Origin: Triangularia verruculosa
Lineage: Eukaryota > Ascomycota > Sordariomycetes > Sordariales > Podosporaceae
Direction: 5' to 3'
Length of the DNA: 64,000 nt
Assembly (NCBI GenBank): GCA_033296885.1
Contig: MU863941.1
Location: 62,001 to 126,000, forward strand
Part shown: piece after piece, positions 1-10,955 of the stretch
Layout: every line of letters begins with the position of its first letter
How positions within the stretch are numbered: the first letter of the stretch is position 1
Translations under genes and position numbers: made by a program
The notes under the pieces: model-generated
What the model was told of the DNA's origin: nothing
What the model saw: the letters and a program-made list of their open reading frames with translations, nothing else
Databases searched by the model: none

Positions 1-1
1 C

Positions 2-265
2 TCCCCCGCGTTGGATAGTTGGGGTGAGCTTGTCAGGAATAACGCCGAGGAGTATGCTGACCAGGTGCTCCACAACCTGGCAGATCAACAGTCCGCAGAC
101 GCTACTAGACAGGCATTTCTATGCTCATTCGAGGGTAGGTTTTATAATCGACCACCGACATCGAGTATTCTGTGTGTGCGCATGTGCCACATTGGGGAGG
201 ACACCGATGACTATGATGAAGCCGATGGTACAGACGGAGGCGGCTGGTTCCCTCCTGATGATTAG
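2..265 (+). CDS. 3' end of an unknown gene cut by the window edge
   Basis: An open frame runs from the left edge to a TAG at 263-265. The last part is acidic (DDYDEADGTD, then GGGWFPPDD). A GTAGGT donor-like site at about 135 could begin an intron, so the true exon structure is unclear. No family is recognised. It would end about 280 bp before the next gene on the same strand. It is called only because the frame is open from the edge and its composition is protein-like; a chance frame is possible. Confidence 0.3.
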   Translation, partial: SPALDSWGELVRNNAEEYADQVLHNLADQQSADATRQAFLCSFEGRFYNRPPTSSILCVRMCHIGEDTDDYDEADGTDGGGWFPPDD

Positions 266-545
266 AGACGACACAGGGGAGATGTTTGTCTCCTTCATTC
301 CTTCTTTTGCCGGTTTGTACGTACAGGTAACAATGCAGACAAGGTAGGGTCTCGTTTGTGCAGTGCTGGGTAAGGTAAAGCTCTGTATGCCGTTGCCGTA
401 GATTTCACTAAAAACCCTGGTTTCACTTGGCCCATCGTAAAGCTTCCATTATTTGACCTTTCCCCAAAACCTTGTTGTCCATCAATCCCACCCAGTCTTC
501 CTCTACCAACAACACCAACAACAACAACAATAGCCAACATTCATC

Positions 546-2324
546 ATGTCGACAGTATCACCGCTCGAGTTCCTGCCTGGTCTCAGGTTCGAATACTCAC
601 CATCACGCCGACGCCTGGGATTCTACTCAGGCCGACCGTCGCCACTCGTCTTCCGCTTCCCGACGATGCACCTCGCTAAAAAGGCCCACCGCCTCGGCAT
701 CACGGCCACCCGCGACTGCGAAAGCACTCCCTGGGAGTGGATAGTTCCGGATACAGACAAGCTCTTTGAGGCCCCTGACGACAGGGAGCCGCACAACCGT
801 CTCGTGATCCTCAGGCACGCGTACCTCGTCCAGCGGGCGCACAACGCCATCACGGATATCCTGGAGGAGTGTATCGCTCAGCTTGTTCATCTTGGGGACG
901 ACAGTGAGGAGTGGTACTGGTGTCGGGTTTCGGCGGCGCTGAGGCCGCAGTTCGGCAGTGCGGCGCTCACGGGTGAGGAGGTGAGGGAGATTGTGATGGT
1001 TTTTGTGAGGGGGAGGGTGAGGTATTTGGTTGAGAGTAAGGGGAGAGGGAGATGCGGGAGGATGGTTTGCGGGGAGGTTGCGGGGGCGGTGGATAGATGG
1101 GTGAGTGTGTTGGGGGGGAGCGTGCCGATGGAGAATTCGGGGCTGGGGGAGCTGGAGAGGGATACTACTTGGCTTGCGGTGCTGCAGTCGACGCTGGCGG
1201 AGCAGGGGGCGATGACGGGGGTTGGGGGGGTTCCGGATGGGGGGTTGGGGAGTTATGAGGATTTCTTTGCGAAGGCGTCGGCATGTTTGCTTGGGGGTGG
1301 TGGGGAGGGTGTCGAGGGGGTGACGGGGCTGCTTGTTTTTTCGTGGCCTGCGGAGGACGCTGAGGACAGGAGACGATATTTGGGCGCCGTTCTTGCACTC
1401 CGACGCCTGCGTTCTAATGACCTGAAAATTGTCAGGATTCAGGCGGTTCTTTTCTTTCCTTGGGACAATTACAGCCGGTATTTACATCCGTTTTGGAAGG
1501 ATCATGCCGATGCCATTACCACCTGGAAGAAAAGGCTCACGCTCAAAGTCGAACAGTGGGCGGCGGCCTCGTCGACCGAATCGAGAACGGTGATGCTGAG
1601 AAACGGCTTCGTTGGTGGAAAGTGGGACTACCGTGCTTACCGAGGCGGCATGTTTGTCAATACTAATAACGAGCCTGATGGGAGCGACTGTTGGGATGAC
1701 AGCAAGGGTGGCTTCGAGAACGACAACAAGGATCGCTATTTTGGGCCAGGCTCCATCTCAATGTGCATGAGCTGGATGCATGCGCTTCTCACAACCATGC
1801 CGCCGGGGATGACGGTAACGAAGGCCCAAGGCCAGGCTTGCGGCCATGAAGATGACATGGAAGACGATCTTCTGTTGCCTCCTGGCGGCTCCGAGGAGAA
1901 AATCAGGAAGTGGATGACGAGCAAGGGCTATGAGGGGGTCTTGGAGTGGGGATACAGACCCGATGAGTTGTCTGAGCACGAGACAGAGGAGGTGAAGGAG
2001 CCAGCGACTGTCAGCGAGGGTAAAAGTAATGAAGTCGACCATGTATCCTGGGAGTCACCTGGGAGACGATACAATCTGGCTTCCGGAGATAGACCTTCCC
2101 TCTCTTCGAGTATGTCAAACGACATACCACGGCAATCTTTGGGTCTCCCTTCAGAGGAACTATCTCGACAACTCCAACGGCTGCGAATAATGGAGGGGCC
2201 CGCAAATCTCGGCCCCTTACCTCGCTGGGACAGCATTCTCAACGAGTTTCACTTCAATCATGAGAACCCTGAAAGACTACCATTGGAGATCATGGACGAA
2301 ATATGGGAGCTGGATTCGAACTAG
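546..2324 (+). CDS. Hypothetical protein, 592 aa, single exon
   Basis: One uninterrupted frame of 592 codons begins at ATCATG after a CAA/AAC-rich leader. I see no signal peptide and no membrane segment. The N-terminal 160 residues look folded (HAYLVQRAHNAITDILEEC, then EEWYWCRVSAALRP). Residues about 190-260 are glycine-rich. A conserved-looking block near residues 300-400 contains FFPWDNYSRYLHPFWKDHAD. The last 140 residues are acidic and serine-rich and probably disordered. Between about 1000 and 1340 the sense strand is extremely G-rich and C-poor, unlike the start of the gene. I do not recognise the family. Length, absence of stops and varied composition support a real gene; an undetected intron in the G-rich part is possible. 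Confidence 0.75.
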   Translation: MSTVSPLEFLPGLRFEYSPSRRRLGFYSGRPSPLVFRFPTMHLAKKAHRLGITATRDCESTPWEWIVPDTDKLFEAPDDREPHNRLVILRHAYLVQRAHNAITDILEECIAQLVHLGDDSEEWYWCRVSAALRPQFGSAALTGEEVREIVMVFVRGRVRYLVESKGRGRCGRMVCGEVAGAVDRWVSVLGGSVPMENSGLGELERDTTWLAVLQSTLAEQGAMTGVGGVPDGGLGSYEDFFAKASACLLGGGGEGVEGVTGLLVFSWPAEDAEDRRRYLGAVLALRRLRSNDLKIVRIQAVLFFPWDNYSRYLHPFWKDHADAITTWKKRLTLKVEQWAAASSTESRTVMLRNGFVGGKWDYRAYRGGMFVNTNNEPDGSDCWDDSKGGFENDNKDRYFGPGSISMCMSWMHALLTTMPPGMTVTKAQGQACGHEDDMEDDLLLPPGGSEEKIRKWMTSKGYEGVLEWGYRPDELSEHETEEVKEPATVSEGKSNEVDHVSWESPGRRYNLASGDRPSLSSSMSNDIPRQSLGLPSEELSRQLQRLRIMEGPANLGPLPRWDSILNEFHFNHENPERLPLEIMDEIWELDSN

Positions 2325-2361
2325 AAGGCTATTTAGGAGCGGTCTCAAAATGGCTGGCCCT

Positions 2362-2932
2362 CTAATAATGGCTCTCCCCAGTCATGCCTTTTCCCTTCTT
2401 CTTTTCCAGCATCGCGCGCTCTTCTTCCTCAATTTCCCTGTCGATTATCGCGCCTTTGGAGGGCTTGTTATTGTGCATGGTTGCCTGGTCGTTTCTGTCA
2501 GTATTATCCAGGTCCGCTCCAGGAGGGTTATGCTTACCGCGAGGGTTGGGTCCTTCTTCAGGGCCTCGGCGCGCGCTCTCTTCAGCTGCGTTGGTGAATT
2601 AATTAATGTCATTTCTACCTACACAAGCTGGCAAACAAAAAGGTGCGACAAACCCTTTCTTCGTACAACCTGTTCACCTCGCCGGGTTGGTCCTCTAGCA
2701 CCATCTAATGTCAGCGTGCATCATCATCACAGGAAGGGAGAGGGAAATCATTACTTGGCATGAACCCCTTGACGTTCTCCCCGGAATGTCTCGTCACCTC
2801 GTCAACCTCTGATTTTTTGATGTTCTTTTGGTTGGAGTCCTCATAGATGTTGGGGAACCCCACGTTGGAATGGCCGGCGTAGGACATGTTTGTTTTGTCG
2901 CCGATTTGTTTGCCTGACTCTGTGTAGGGCAT
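2362..2932 (-). CDS. Small hydrophilic unknown protein, 133 aa, two exons
   Basis: Exon 1 is 2932-2755 and exon 2 is 2585-2362. The intron has a GTAATG donor and a CGCAG acceptor and joins in phase 1, giving 134 codons with the stop. The ATG at 2932 starts MPYTESGKQIGDKTNMSY; the open frame extends upstream but without another ATG. The protein is almost entirely polar, with a Glu/Lys-rich tail (REIEEEERAMLEKKKGKG). It has no cysteine pattern, signal peptide or membrane helix. It converges with the 592-aa gene, whose stop is only about 40 bp away. Composition suggests a small disordered or coiled protein. No family is recognised; the coherent splice join is the main support. Confidence 0.6.
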
Positions 2933-3583
2933 TGGGGGTGGTGTTCCAATACCGAGTGAGATTGGGGATGGGTGCAAGGAAATGAGAGGTTGAGGAGAGG
3001 ATGATGGGAAGAGAGAGCATTCGGTTTTGTTCGCGGAGGAAAGATGTATGTCATGATGATTTGGCGATCAGTGGGTCTGTGTTGGACAAGAACACACAGA
3101 CGCAGGGTCACCATCCACAAGGTCGACGTCATGGGATGGTGGACGAGTGCTTACACTACCTGATTTGTTGGCGGGATGGTCCGAGGGTGGTGTTCGTCAT
3201 AACTACGCTGCTCGACGAGGAATGGGTCTGGCCTTCAATCTCTCAAGTTTGGTTGGCCAACCAATGTCGAATGCTGCCTGTGCAGCCATGATGGTGGCCC
3301 GTTTGTCTCTTTGCAGGACCACTCGGAGCACAAATGCCGTTTGGAATGTATGCGACGGTTCATCTTGTGCCTGCCCAGTTGGTTTACACCTGTAGAGGAA
3401 GCCCTGGCCTCGAGCCAACTGGCAAGTGCCACTGAACTCTTTCCGAATATCATGAAGATATTGCTTGTAGCCTAAAATCAGCAATTGGACGGTAGCCAGT
3501 TGCATCTCGCAGTTTCCTCAAGATCTCATCTCGGGTGCCGAGATAGGTGGGCTCGGTGTTCGCACATAAGGAAGGTGCGGCTT

Positions 3584-3614
3584 GTCCAGAGCCTGGCACG
3601 TCCAGAGCCTGGCA
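3584..3614. repeat. Tandem duplication of a 15-16 bp unit
   Basis: Two adjacent copies of gtccagagcctggca are separated by one base (3584-3598 and 3600-3614). It lies in the promoter-side intergenic region of the glycosyltransferase. No function is inferred. Confidence 0.8.
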
Positions 3615-3980
3615 ACGCAGGAACGACAACCGTATGGCCAGCCTCCCAGCCCAGCCCAGACCCTCGGATACCTGCTCGCTCTTTCCGGTCCCTGTTGCTC
3701 CAATACAACCGACAAATTCAACCTCTGACGGCTCTGACAACGGCATCACGACACCTACATTCAATATCCCTCTTGCGCGCTTTCTTGGCACTGAAAATAT
3801 CGTTATTCAATTTGCTCAAGTGTCAGGAGATCCAAGCTCACGCAAACCGACAAACGGGGACATTGGACGACGGTCTCGTGCTCCTCTTCTCTGGTCACCA
3901 GCCTGCCAACACGAGCAATTGGCAATTAACGTGCTCAGCCGGTGACTAGAGCGCCATGTAGCCTGACTCTTCTCTTCTCC

Positions 3981-3988
3981 TATATAAG
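3981..3988 (+). promoter_or_regulatory. TATA-like element upstream of the glycosyltransferase
   Basis: TATATAAG lies in a CT-rich stretch 131 bp before the CACCATGG start at 4119, a reasonable distance for a fungal TATA box with a short leader. It is assigned by sequence and position only. Confidence 0.5.
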
Positions 3989-4118
3989 ACTTTCCCTTCC
4001 ACCTATTTTGGCATCTAGATACCAACACTTCAGTCAACACCCCCGTCTTCACCTTCATTGCTCGGCCGAACTTCCGTCCTACTGCTGCAACACCACACAC
4101 CAACACCTACATATCACC

Positions 4119-5605
4119 ATGGACTCCCCTCGTGTTTGTAGGACAGCCCCGGGAGGCGGCCCAAAAATGCGGTTGCTACTTGTCCAAACGGCCCATGGTC
4201 TGACTCCATCTTCGGGGGGTTACAAGGCCAATGTCTGTCTCCTACGAAACTTGAGCACGCTTGGCCATGCCACCGCCCAAGTCTGCTATGCCTTTCCTAA
4301 GGAGTTTGAGGAGTATGCTAGGAGAGCCAAAGGCAAAGGAGTCGACCCCAACGTCAAGCATCTGGGCGCCATCCAAGTCATCGATGGCAAGAACCAGCCG
4401 CACAAGCTGCACATTGATCAATTCACTGACGAATGGGGCATTCGAAACACAACCATTGCACGTCATGAGTTCAAAGCTGCCTATCCAGCCGGCGAGTTCT
4501 AGGTGGAATCGCGGGCGTATTTGGAAGTACGTTTCTCCTCAGTCTTGACCGTCAATACTGAGCTGACCAGCCTTTTATTCTGGATGTAGGATGACGATCT
4601 CAGCAGCCGCATCAAAGGCCTTACCGGTGTTTACTCCGAAGCCATCTACGACTTTAAGCCGACACACGTGCTGTTCAACGACGCTCTCACCATGAAGCTC
4701 ACGGCTGGCCATGCCCTTCGAGAGTCGTTTAAGCGGGTGTGTATTGTCCACTCGGCGGAACAACTTCCTTTTGGTCCCTACTGCGCGGGCGTAGAGGGAC
4801 ACTGCATTTCTGCCAAGGTCGAAAATGAAATGCTTCGCAAGCTGGATGGCGTTTGGTCCGTCTCAAAAGCCATTCAGCGTTATGCCTGGGAGCATGGTAG
4901 GCTTCAGACCAAGTTTTTGGCACACACACCTTGGACCTTCCTCGATGTCGATACTGGCCGCATGCCGGTTATTCGGAACAATGTCGACAAGGAGGAGATT
5001 GGCATGATTAACCCAGCCCCCATCAAAGGCTTGGATATTCTGCTTGGCCTGGCTGCCAAGTTTCCACACATGAAGTTTGTCACATGGACCAGCTGGGGGT
5101 CCAAACCTCGACACATTGAGAGGATGAAGGTTTATCCCAATATCAGGTATGCGACTGTCTGCAAGCTCCTGCTATATTATGCTGACCTCCTGGTGTCAGG
5201 ATTGAAGCGACGACTCCGAATACCAATGACATTTGGGATCGCATCAAGATCCTCCTTGCCCCATCCATCTGGCATGAAGCCTGGGGCCTCATCGTTACAG
5301 AGGCGCAACTTCGTGGCATCCCTGTTATTGCTTCCAATTCTGGTGGGCTTCCTGAGGCAAAGGTCAATGTCCCCCCAATAATCGCCATCAATCCTGTCAC
5401 CGGACACCAGCGGGACGAGAACGAAGACTACATCATCCCAGAACAAGACATTGGACCTTGGGAGGAGGCGCTGGAGAAGCTCATGACGGACCGGGAGGAG
5501 TACCTCACCTTGACCGCTTTGTCTGCTGTCAAAACAGCAGGTTGGCTCAAGAGCGTTGGTCAACGAACTCACGAAAGATGGTTTCAGTCCATGATGGAGG
5601 ACTAA
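4119..5605 (+). CDS. Family-4-like glycosyltransferase interrupted by an in-frame TAG
   Basis: Exons are 4119-4526, 4590-5146 and 5200-5605, all with GT-AG introns, together 457 codons. It resembles retaining GT4-type glycosyltransferases that move a sugar from a nucleotide-sugar donor. The N-terminus has the Rossmann start MRLLLVQTAHGLTPSSGGY. The C-terminal half has the donor-site block LLAPSIWHEAWGLIVTEAQ followed by RGIPVIASNSGG. The acceptor is unknown. There is no signal peptide, so it is probably cytosolic. The frame is open except for one TAG at 4500-4502, between PAGEF and VESRAYLE, with normal coding sequence on both sides. No sensible intron removes it. It may be a nonsense mutation, an edited codon or a sequence error. 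It is the first of four same-strand genes. Confidence 0.8.
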
Positions 5606-6199
5606 AGGGTCTTGTCGATGGGCTAGTGCGCTGCAGAGCCAATTGGACATGGTCAATGGTCGGGAGTTTGGTTTTGGTTATTCCGTTCTCATCTTTACCG
5701 TTCCCTTGATGGGACACCAGGTTGTAGACATGCTGGTTAGTGTAGTCCAGATATTCCTTTTCCTTGCAGAATAATCCATCACCTTTCAGCAATGGGCCAC
5801 GAGACTGTATCCTCCGTGATGAGCTTCCATCATTTCAGACCAGAAAGGTTCTTGAACCGTCTCAGGCTTGCAGAGCATTATTGCACGTCCCATGCATACT
5901 AATAACGCCTTGGCCTACATGAGACTAGGTACTCAGCTGCCGCCCCTTATTCGCGCGGCTGATTTCATTATGGAGAATCCACACGCTGTACTCGGTGCAT
6001 GTTGGTCAGCAATCCTGGTAGCTCGCTGTTTAATGGTTACACGACAGCCAACCAAGGCTGGTAAGATGTCCCTTGCATTGGAAAGTTACATGGTGGGTTT
6101 GGTGGGATTCTCCCGCTTGCGGGGGCATCAAAGGGTACATGAAGGTTTATGCTCCCGTCTGTGAGTTCCGTTTTCTTTGCACTTGGCCATCTCCTCTCA
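5606..6199. other. Intergenic region
   Basis: No gene is supported. It holds the 3' region of the glycosyltransferase and the promoter of the FAD oxidoreductase. An in-frame ATG at 6149 would extend the next gene by 17 residues. Confidence 0.6.
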
Positions 6200-7733
6200 A
6201 TGATGCGCAGCCTCTTTGTTTCTACGATTGCCCTCAGTGGTGTCGCCCTTACTTCGGCTGGTGGAAAAGGCAAAGGGAAGGGAAAACACCACGACGATAT
6301 TCGAACCATGTACAGAGATGTTGCCATCATTGGCGGTGGTGCTTCTGGCTCATACTCAGCCGTTAGACTGAGGGAAGACTACAACGTGTCGGTTGTAGTT
6401 GTCGAGAAGAACTCAAATTTGGTAGGCCTGATATTCCGATGTTTCTTAATAACAGAAATTTATTAACGTATAATTTCAGGGAGGGCATGTGAACACTTTC
6501 ATCGACCCAGCTACCGGGCGAGGCTTTGATTGCGGAGTGCAAAATTGGATCGATATCGGCGGCGCGCGGGCTTTCTTTGAACGATTTGGTGTCGAGATGC
6601 AGCCAAACGTTCGACCAACAGCCGAGACCGTCTCTGTCGATTTCACCAACGGGCAGCAGTTGATAAACTACAGCCCACCTTCTGCTGCCGACAGGACGGC
6701 TGCACTGCAAAGATATCTCACCATCGCTGAAAGCTTCCTCCCCATTCTGGAGCCAGGATGGTGGACGTTCCCCGAACCACAAAATATTCCTGCAGACCTC
6801 TTGCTACCATTCCGCGATTTCGTCGCCAAGTACAATCTCACGGCTGCCGTCCCTACCTTCCACGCAACCACGGGTTTTGGAATCCATGATATGCTGGGAC
6901 ACTTGACAGTCTGGTTCATGCGGTCCTTCAACGTCAACCTCGTTCGGGTCCTGTTAGGAACGGAAACCAGCATCGTGCCCGTCTCCCGCAAGAACCAAGA
7001 CCTCTATGATCGCATCCTTACGTCTCTCGGCCCGGATGCCTTGACATCTACCACGGTGATCTCCACCGAGGAGCGTTCCTCCCACAAAGGTGTCACGCTC
7101 ATCGTCCGCAACTCTGTCACTGGCGTCAAGACCAGGATCGTTTCCAAGCGCTTGCTATACACGGCCATTCCCAGTGACGCTAATACCTCCCCTCTTGACC
7201 CCGACCGGGAGGAGAGATCTACTCTGGGGCAGTTTGACTACAGCGCCAGCTACGTCGGAGTTGTCTCCCACCCTTCGTTGCCGCTCAACAAGTCCTTGGT
7301 GAACATCCCTGTCTCGGCCCAGCCAACCAACTGGCCCGAAGCTATCCCGGAGTACCCATACAACACCCGCTTTGAGAACTACGCCGACTCGTCCTACTTC
7401 CGGCTCATTGCAGTTGGCGACCAGACGTTTGCTGCTGCCGAAGCGAAAAAGGTGATTGAAGACTCATTTGACAAACTGGTGGAAGGCGGGGTGGTGAATC
7501 AGACAAGTCCACCGCAAAATTTGACGTTTCATATGTTTGAGCCGCATGGGCTGGTGAGTGCCTATGTGACAAAGGAGAAACTGGAGAGGGGGTTCATCCA
7601 GAGGTTGAACGGACTGCAGGGGAGGAGGGGGACGTGGTATACGGGGGCTAGTTGGGGGGTGCATTTGAGTACGAGCCTGTGGACTTTCACGGACACAGTG
7701 TTGGAGAGGTTGGTTGCCGATTTGAGGGGGTGA
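6200..7733 (+). CDS. Secreted FAD-dependent amine oxidase-like oxidoreductase, 491 aa
   Basis: Exons are 6200-6421 and 6480-7733 (GTAGGC donor, TTTCAG acceptor, phase 0). The N-terminus MMRSLFVSTIALSGVALTSA is a typical signal peptide, so secretion or entry to the secretory pathway is likely. The dinucleotide-binding fold follows: DVAIIGGGASGSYSAVRLR, then an acidic strand end (VVVVEKN) and GGHVNTF. These fit the FAD-binding motif of flavin amine oxidoreductases, including the fungal beta-cyclopiazonate-dehydrogenase-like group. Length is normal for the family. The substrate cannot be told. It sits between a glycosyltransferase and an MFS transporter on the same strand, which hints at a small metabolic neighbourhood. 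The last 80 codons are strikingly G-rich on the sense strand. The start at 6200 is preferred because the signal peptide begins there. Confidence 0.85.
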
Positions 7734-8006
7734 AGTTGAGTTGTATTGATGAGAGAGATAGTGAATGGTGTTGGAGATTCAGGGGCTGTTCAGGGAGCGC
7801 TGTCAGCCGTAAATAGCCGGCTCCAGCTGGTGGCAGCGGGGCCCTGTCATCTGACCACGATAAGCTCAACCCACTCATTCCATCAATCAGCGCGGCTTCG
7901 TTCCATCAACAACACTGATTATGATATTCTGATATTCTCGCTGCATTTCTCTTGAACTCATGATACCGTTATAGCTCACTTTCACTCTCATTGTTCAGAC
8001 AGGGGT

Positions 8007-10114
8007 ATGTCGTCATCGGCCGCGCGTTATCGCGCTTTACCTGATGCGCGCCAAGACCTCGACCATGACAGTGACCGCGAAGAGGACGACGCAATCTTGA
8101 ACAACGGAAGGAGCGGCAATGCCAGTGATGGCCAGAATCAGACATGGTTGGAAAGAGTGACTCAGAAGGTGACGTTTTGGAAGTCCCCATGGCGGCGCAA
8201 CAAGAGCTCTCCGCTTGAGCAAGACTTGGTGCGGCGGTTGGATATCTTTTTTTGATGACATTTGGGTGCATATCCCAAGGTGAATCGCATTGCATGGATG
8301 TTATACCGAAGGATTTCGCTGACTTTGCTTTCAGTCATAAAGTGAGCGATAACATGAAACCATGTCAGATACAAGGATTGACTGTCACAGATACCTCGAC
8401 CAGACCAATATCAGCTCGGCCTATGTGTCTGGCATGAAGGAGGATCTAGAGCTTTACGGTGATGAACTCAACTAGTGCGTCATGTCCGGTCACCGGTTAT
8501 TTTCGAATGGAAGACTAAGCGTGTGTCTCGCCTACAGCTTCACTACTTTCTTCAGTATCTCTTACTGTCTGATGCTCATCCCGTCGCAAGTCATCATCAC
8601 CTACGTTCGTCCAAGCTACTGGCTACCTGGACTGGAGATTGCATGGGGTTTTGTGACTGCCTTCATTGCCTTCACACAAAATGCCCATCAGGTCTATGTG
8701 CTGAGGGTGTTGCTCGGCCTCTTCGAGAGCAGTGCATGGCCGGGGATGATGACCCTCTTTAGTGAGTGAGCACTACTCTGTGCGGAAGGCGGCCGGTGCT
8801 AACACAATTGCAGTGTACTGGTACACACCCATGGAGCTCGCCAAGCGGATGGGCTTCTACCATTCATGTCAAGCTCTTGGATCGATGGTGTCTGGAGCCT
8901 TGCAAGTAGCCATCCTGGAGACGCTAGAGGGTACCTGGGGTCTCCGGGGCTGGCGGTAAGTCTGGCCATTTGCCTGTTGAATGAATGCAGTCTCAGCTGT
9001 TGACTATTAATCGCAGTTGGCTTTTCATCATCAATGGTATCATGACTTTGGCCGTTGGCCTGGCGGGATTCTTCATGATCCCTGATTATCCAAAGCTGCC
9101 AAACCCAAGAGCCTTTTGGCTCACCGCTGACCATGCTGTTATGGCCACTGAGCGACTGGATCGCCACGGTAGGTCGGACACCAAGCGCATTACTTGGGCC
9201 AGCGCAAAGAGAACGTGCTCGATGTGGATCGCCTACTTCATTCCTGCATTGTACATCGCGACTGTTTTGGCCCCGTATGGCTACAACTACTTCAACCTGT
9301 TTCTCAAAAGCCTAAAGAATCCTGATGGGGCACCAACATGGACTACGGAGGAGGTTAACGCTATTCCAATTGCCGGAGGAGCCATCAACGTTGTCTGTGG
9401 TGAGTTTCTCGATTCATTCATGTATTGTTTACCATGCTGACATACAGAGTAGTCTGGATTTGGGCAATTCTTTCTGATGTCTTCCAGACGAGGTGGACTC
9501 TCGTCGTCGCCCAGGCTGCCATTGGACTGATTCCTTGCATAATCATGAGTGTGTGGACATCACATCCTGACACAACACCGCTGTCTTCAGCGTACGCTAG
9601 TTACCTGATGACTTACCTCAGTCTGGGTACAGCACCACTGGTCATGTCTTGGCTTTCTGAATTGTGAGTAATGTTGGATTCATCAAAACCACGTTGGGTA
9701 CTGATACTCAGAAGGCTCCCACAGGACTCCGAAGCCCGCACCTTGATTATCGGCTATTCCATTGCTGGTGTTTACGCTGTGTTGTCATGGTCTCAGGTGC
9801 TCATATGGCCTGCTTCACAGGCGCCATATTGTATGATTCATGGCGATTCGATGTCGTTGAGCTACTGCTGATAACTATTATTTAGATGCATACGCCTGGC
9901 AACTCTCGGTCTTCTTCTGGATCTTGGTTATCGCGATGTGTGTTGGACTACGAGTTGCAGAAAAGAAACTCTCACGGTAAGTAGGGAGCACATCGCGAAT
10001 ATCGATCGGCTAATGGCTGTTAACTCTTGGGCCATGCTCAGACCTAGACCGCAAGCTCTGTTACTGGAACCCAATGACAATCTGCCTGCCTTCCGGGATG
10101 ATCCGGCCAGCTAG
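8007..10114 (+). CDS. Dal5-like MFS anion transporter with a frameshift and a 7-nt micro-exon
   Basis: Ten exons are read: 8007-8279, 8335-8341, 8391-8474, 8538-8761, 8814-8955, 9017-9399, 9453-9663, 9712-9830, 9886-9976 and 10042-10114. All introns are GT-AG, 48-65 bp. The product, about 535 aa, matches the allantoate/nicotinate/pantothenate permease group of the major facilitator superfamily: YLDQTNISSAYVSGMKEDL after helix 1, QAHQV-like helix 3 followed by LLGLFESSAWPGMM, and RGWRWLFIINGIMTL before the central loop. It would import an organic anion at the plasma membrane. The second exon is only TCATAAA, yet it is needed for frame and restores the conserved VIKYLDQ. A run of seven T at 8247-8253 breaks the frame between RRLDIF and MTFGCISQ; one more or two fewer T would repair it. 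Decay or sequence error is possible. Confidence 0.85.
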
Positions 10115-10955
10115 TCGCATCGTCGAGTAAGAACGGGTACCTCTTCTGACAGGGCCCCGACCGCCCAGCGTTTAAACATTCAAGGTTTCAATCGATAATC
10201 CTTGCCTTATCAGAAGCGACTGCAGGAATGCTGCAGAACCGAGCCGCGCCTGGAATGCACCAGGCACAAACGAGAATCCACGAGATATCCATGCTCCACT
10301 TATAAATAGCAGGTAGCCCGTCATCAACTGCGACTTGAAGTCGAGATAAGCTATTTTTCTTGGTGATGGCACGTCAACTACCGTGAACCAACGGCCGCTA
10401 CCAACATCCGGAAGACATGCCGAGAATGGGGGTACCAGGTTCTGTCGTTTCTGTCTTCAGGGTTTCGAAATGCCAAACAGGGATGAACGATCATGTGGCG
10501 ATGTCACTGTAATTGTCTAGAAAGAGCAGACGATCAACAGCAGACACCAATCGGCTGGATATCGCCTTGTCAAAACGATGAAGTCGGAAGTGGGGACAGC
10601 GCAAATGGTCATTTGTGTTTATATTGCATCTCAAGCGGCCTCTCCAATAGGCGCGGCACGCCCAATCGGACTGGCTAGACACGGGAGGGCAACCACACAG
10701 GCAGTTTAACCAGTACGGAATTTATCCACCCAAGATTGTCTTCAATATGCGGCAGTTTGATCCGGGACGGTACTTGAGTATATCTCTTACGGAGTTCGGC
10801 AGCGTCTGTCAGGACATTGAGAATGTGTGGAAAAAAAGTATAAGTCAACGAGTAGCCATGGCGGACTTGGCATGTGGCACTCCTCTTGCCCCGTCTCTGC
10901 AAAGCTTCTGTTCTTGTTCCAGCTCAAGGCAGTCACCAGCATCTCGCAATAAAGG
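10115..10955. other. Intergenic region
   Basis: No gene is supported. A TATAAATA sequence at 10301-10308 is about 650 bp from the next start and is not assigned to a gene. Confidence 0.6.

Larger units (their letters stand above)
2933..4118. other. Intergenic region with the divergent promoters of the 133-aa gene and the glycosyltransferase
   Basis: No convincing gene is seen. It must carry the upstream regions of the minus-strand gene ending at 2932 and the plus-strand gene starting at 4119. The right end has CT-rich stretches, a TATA-like element and a direct repeat, annotated separately. Confidence 0.6.

Noticed and set aside
1165..1398. Proline-rich minus-strand frame
   Set aside because: Antisense of the G-rich part of the 592-aa gene.
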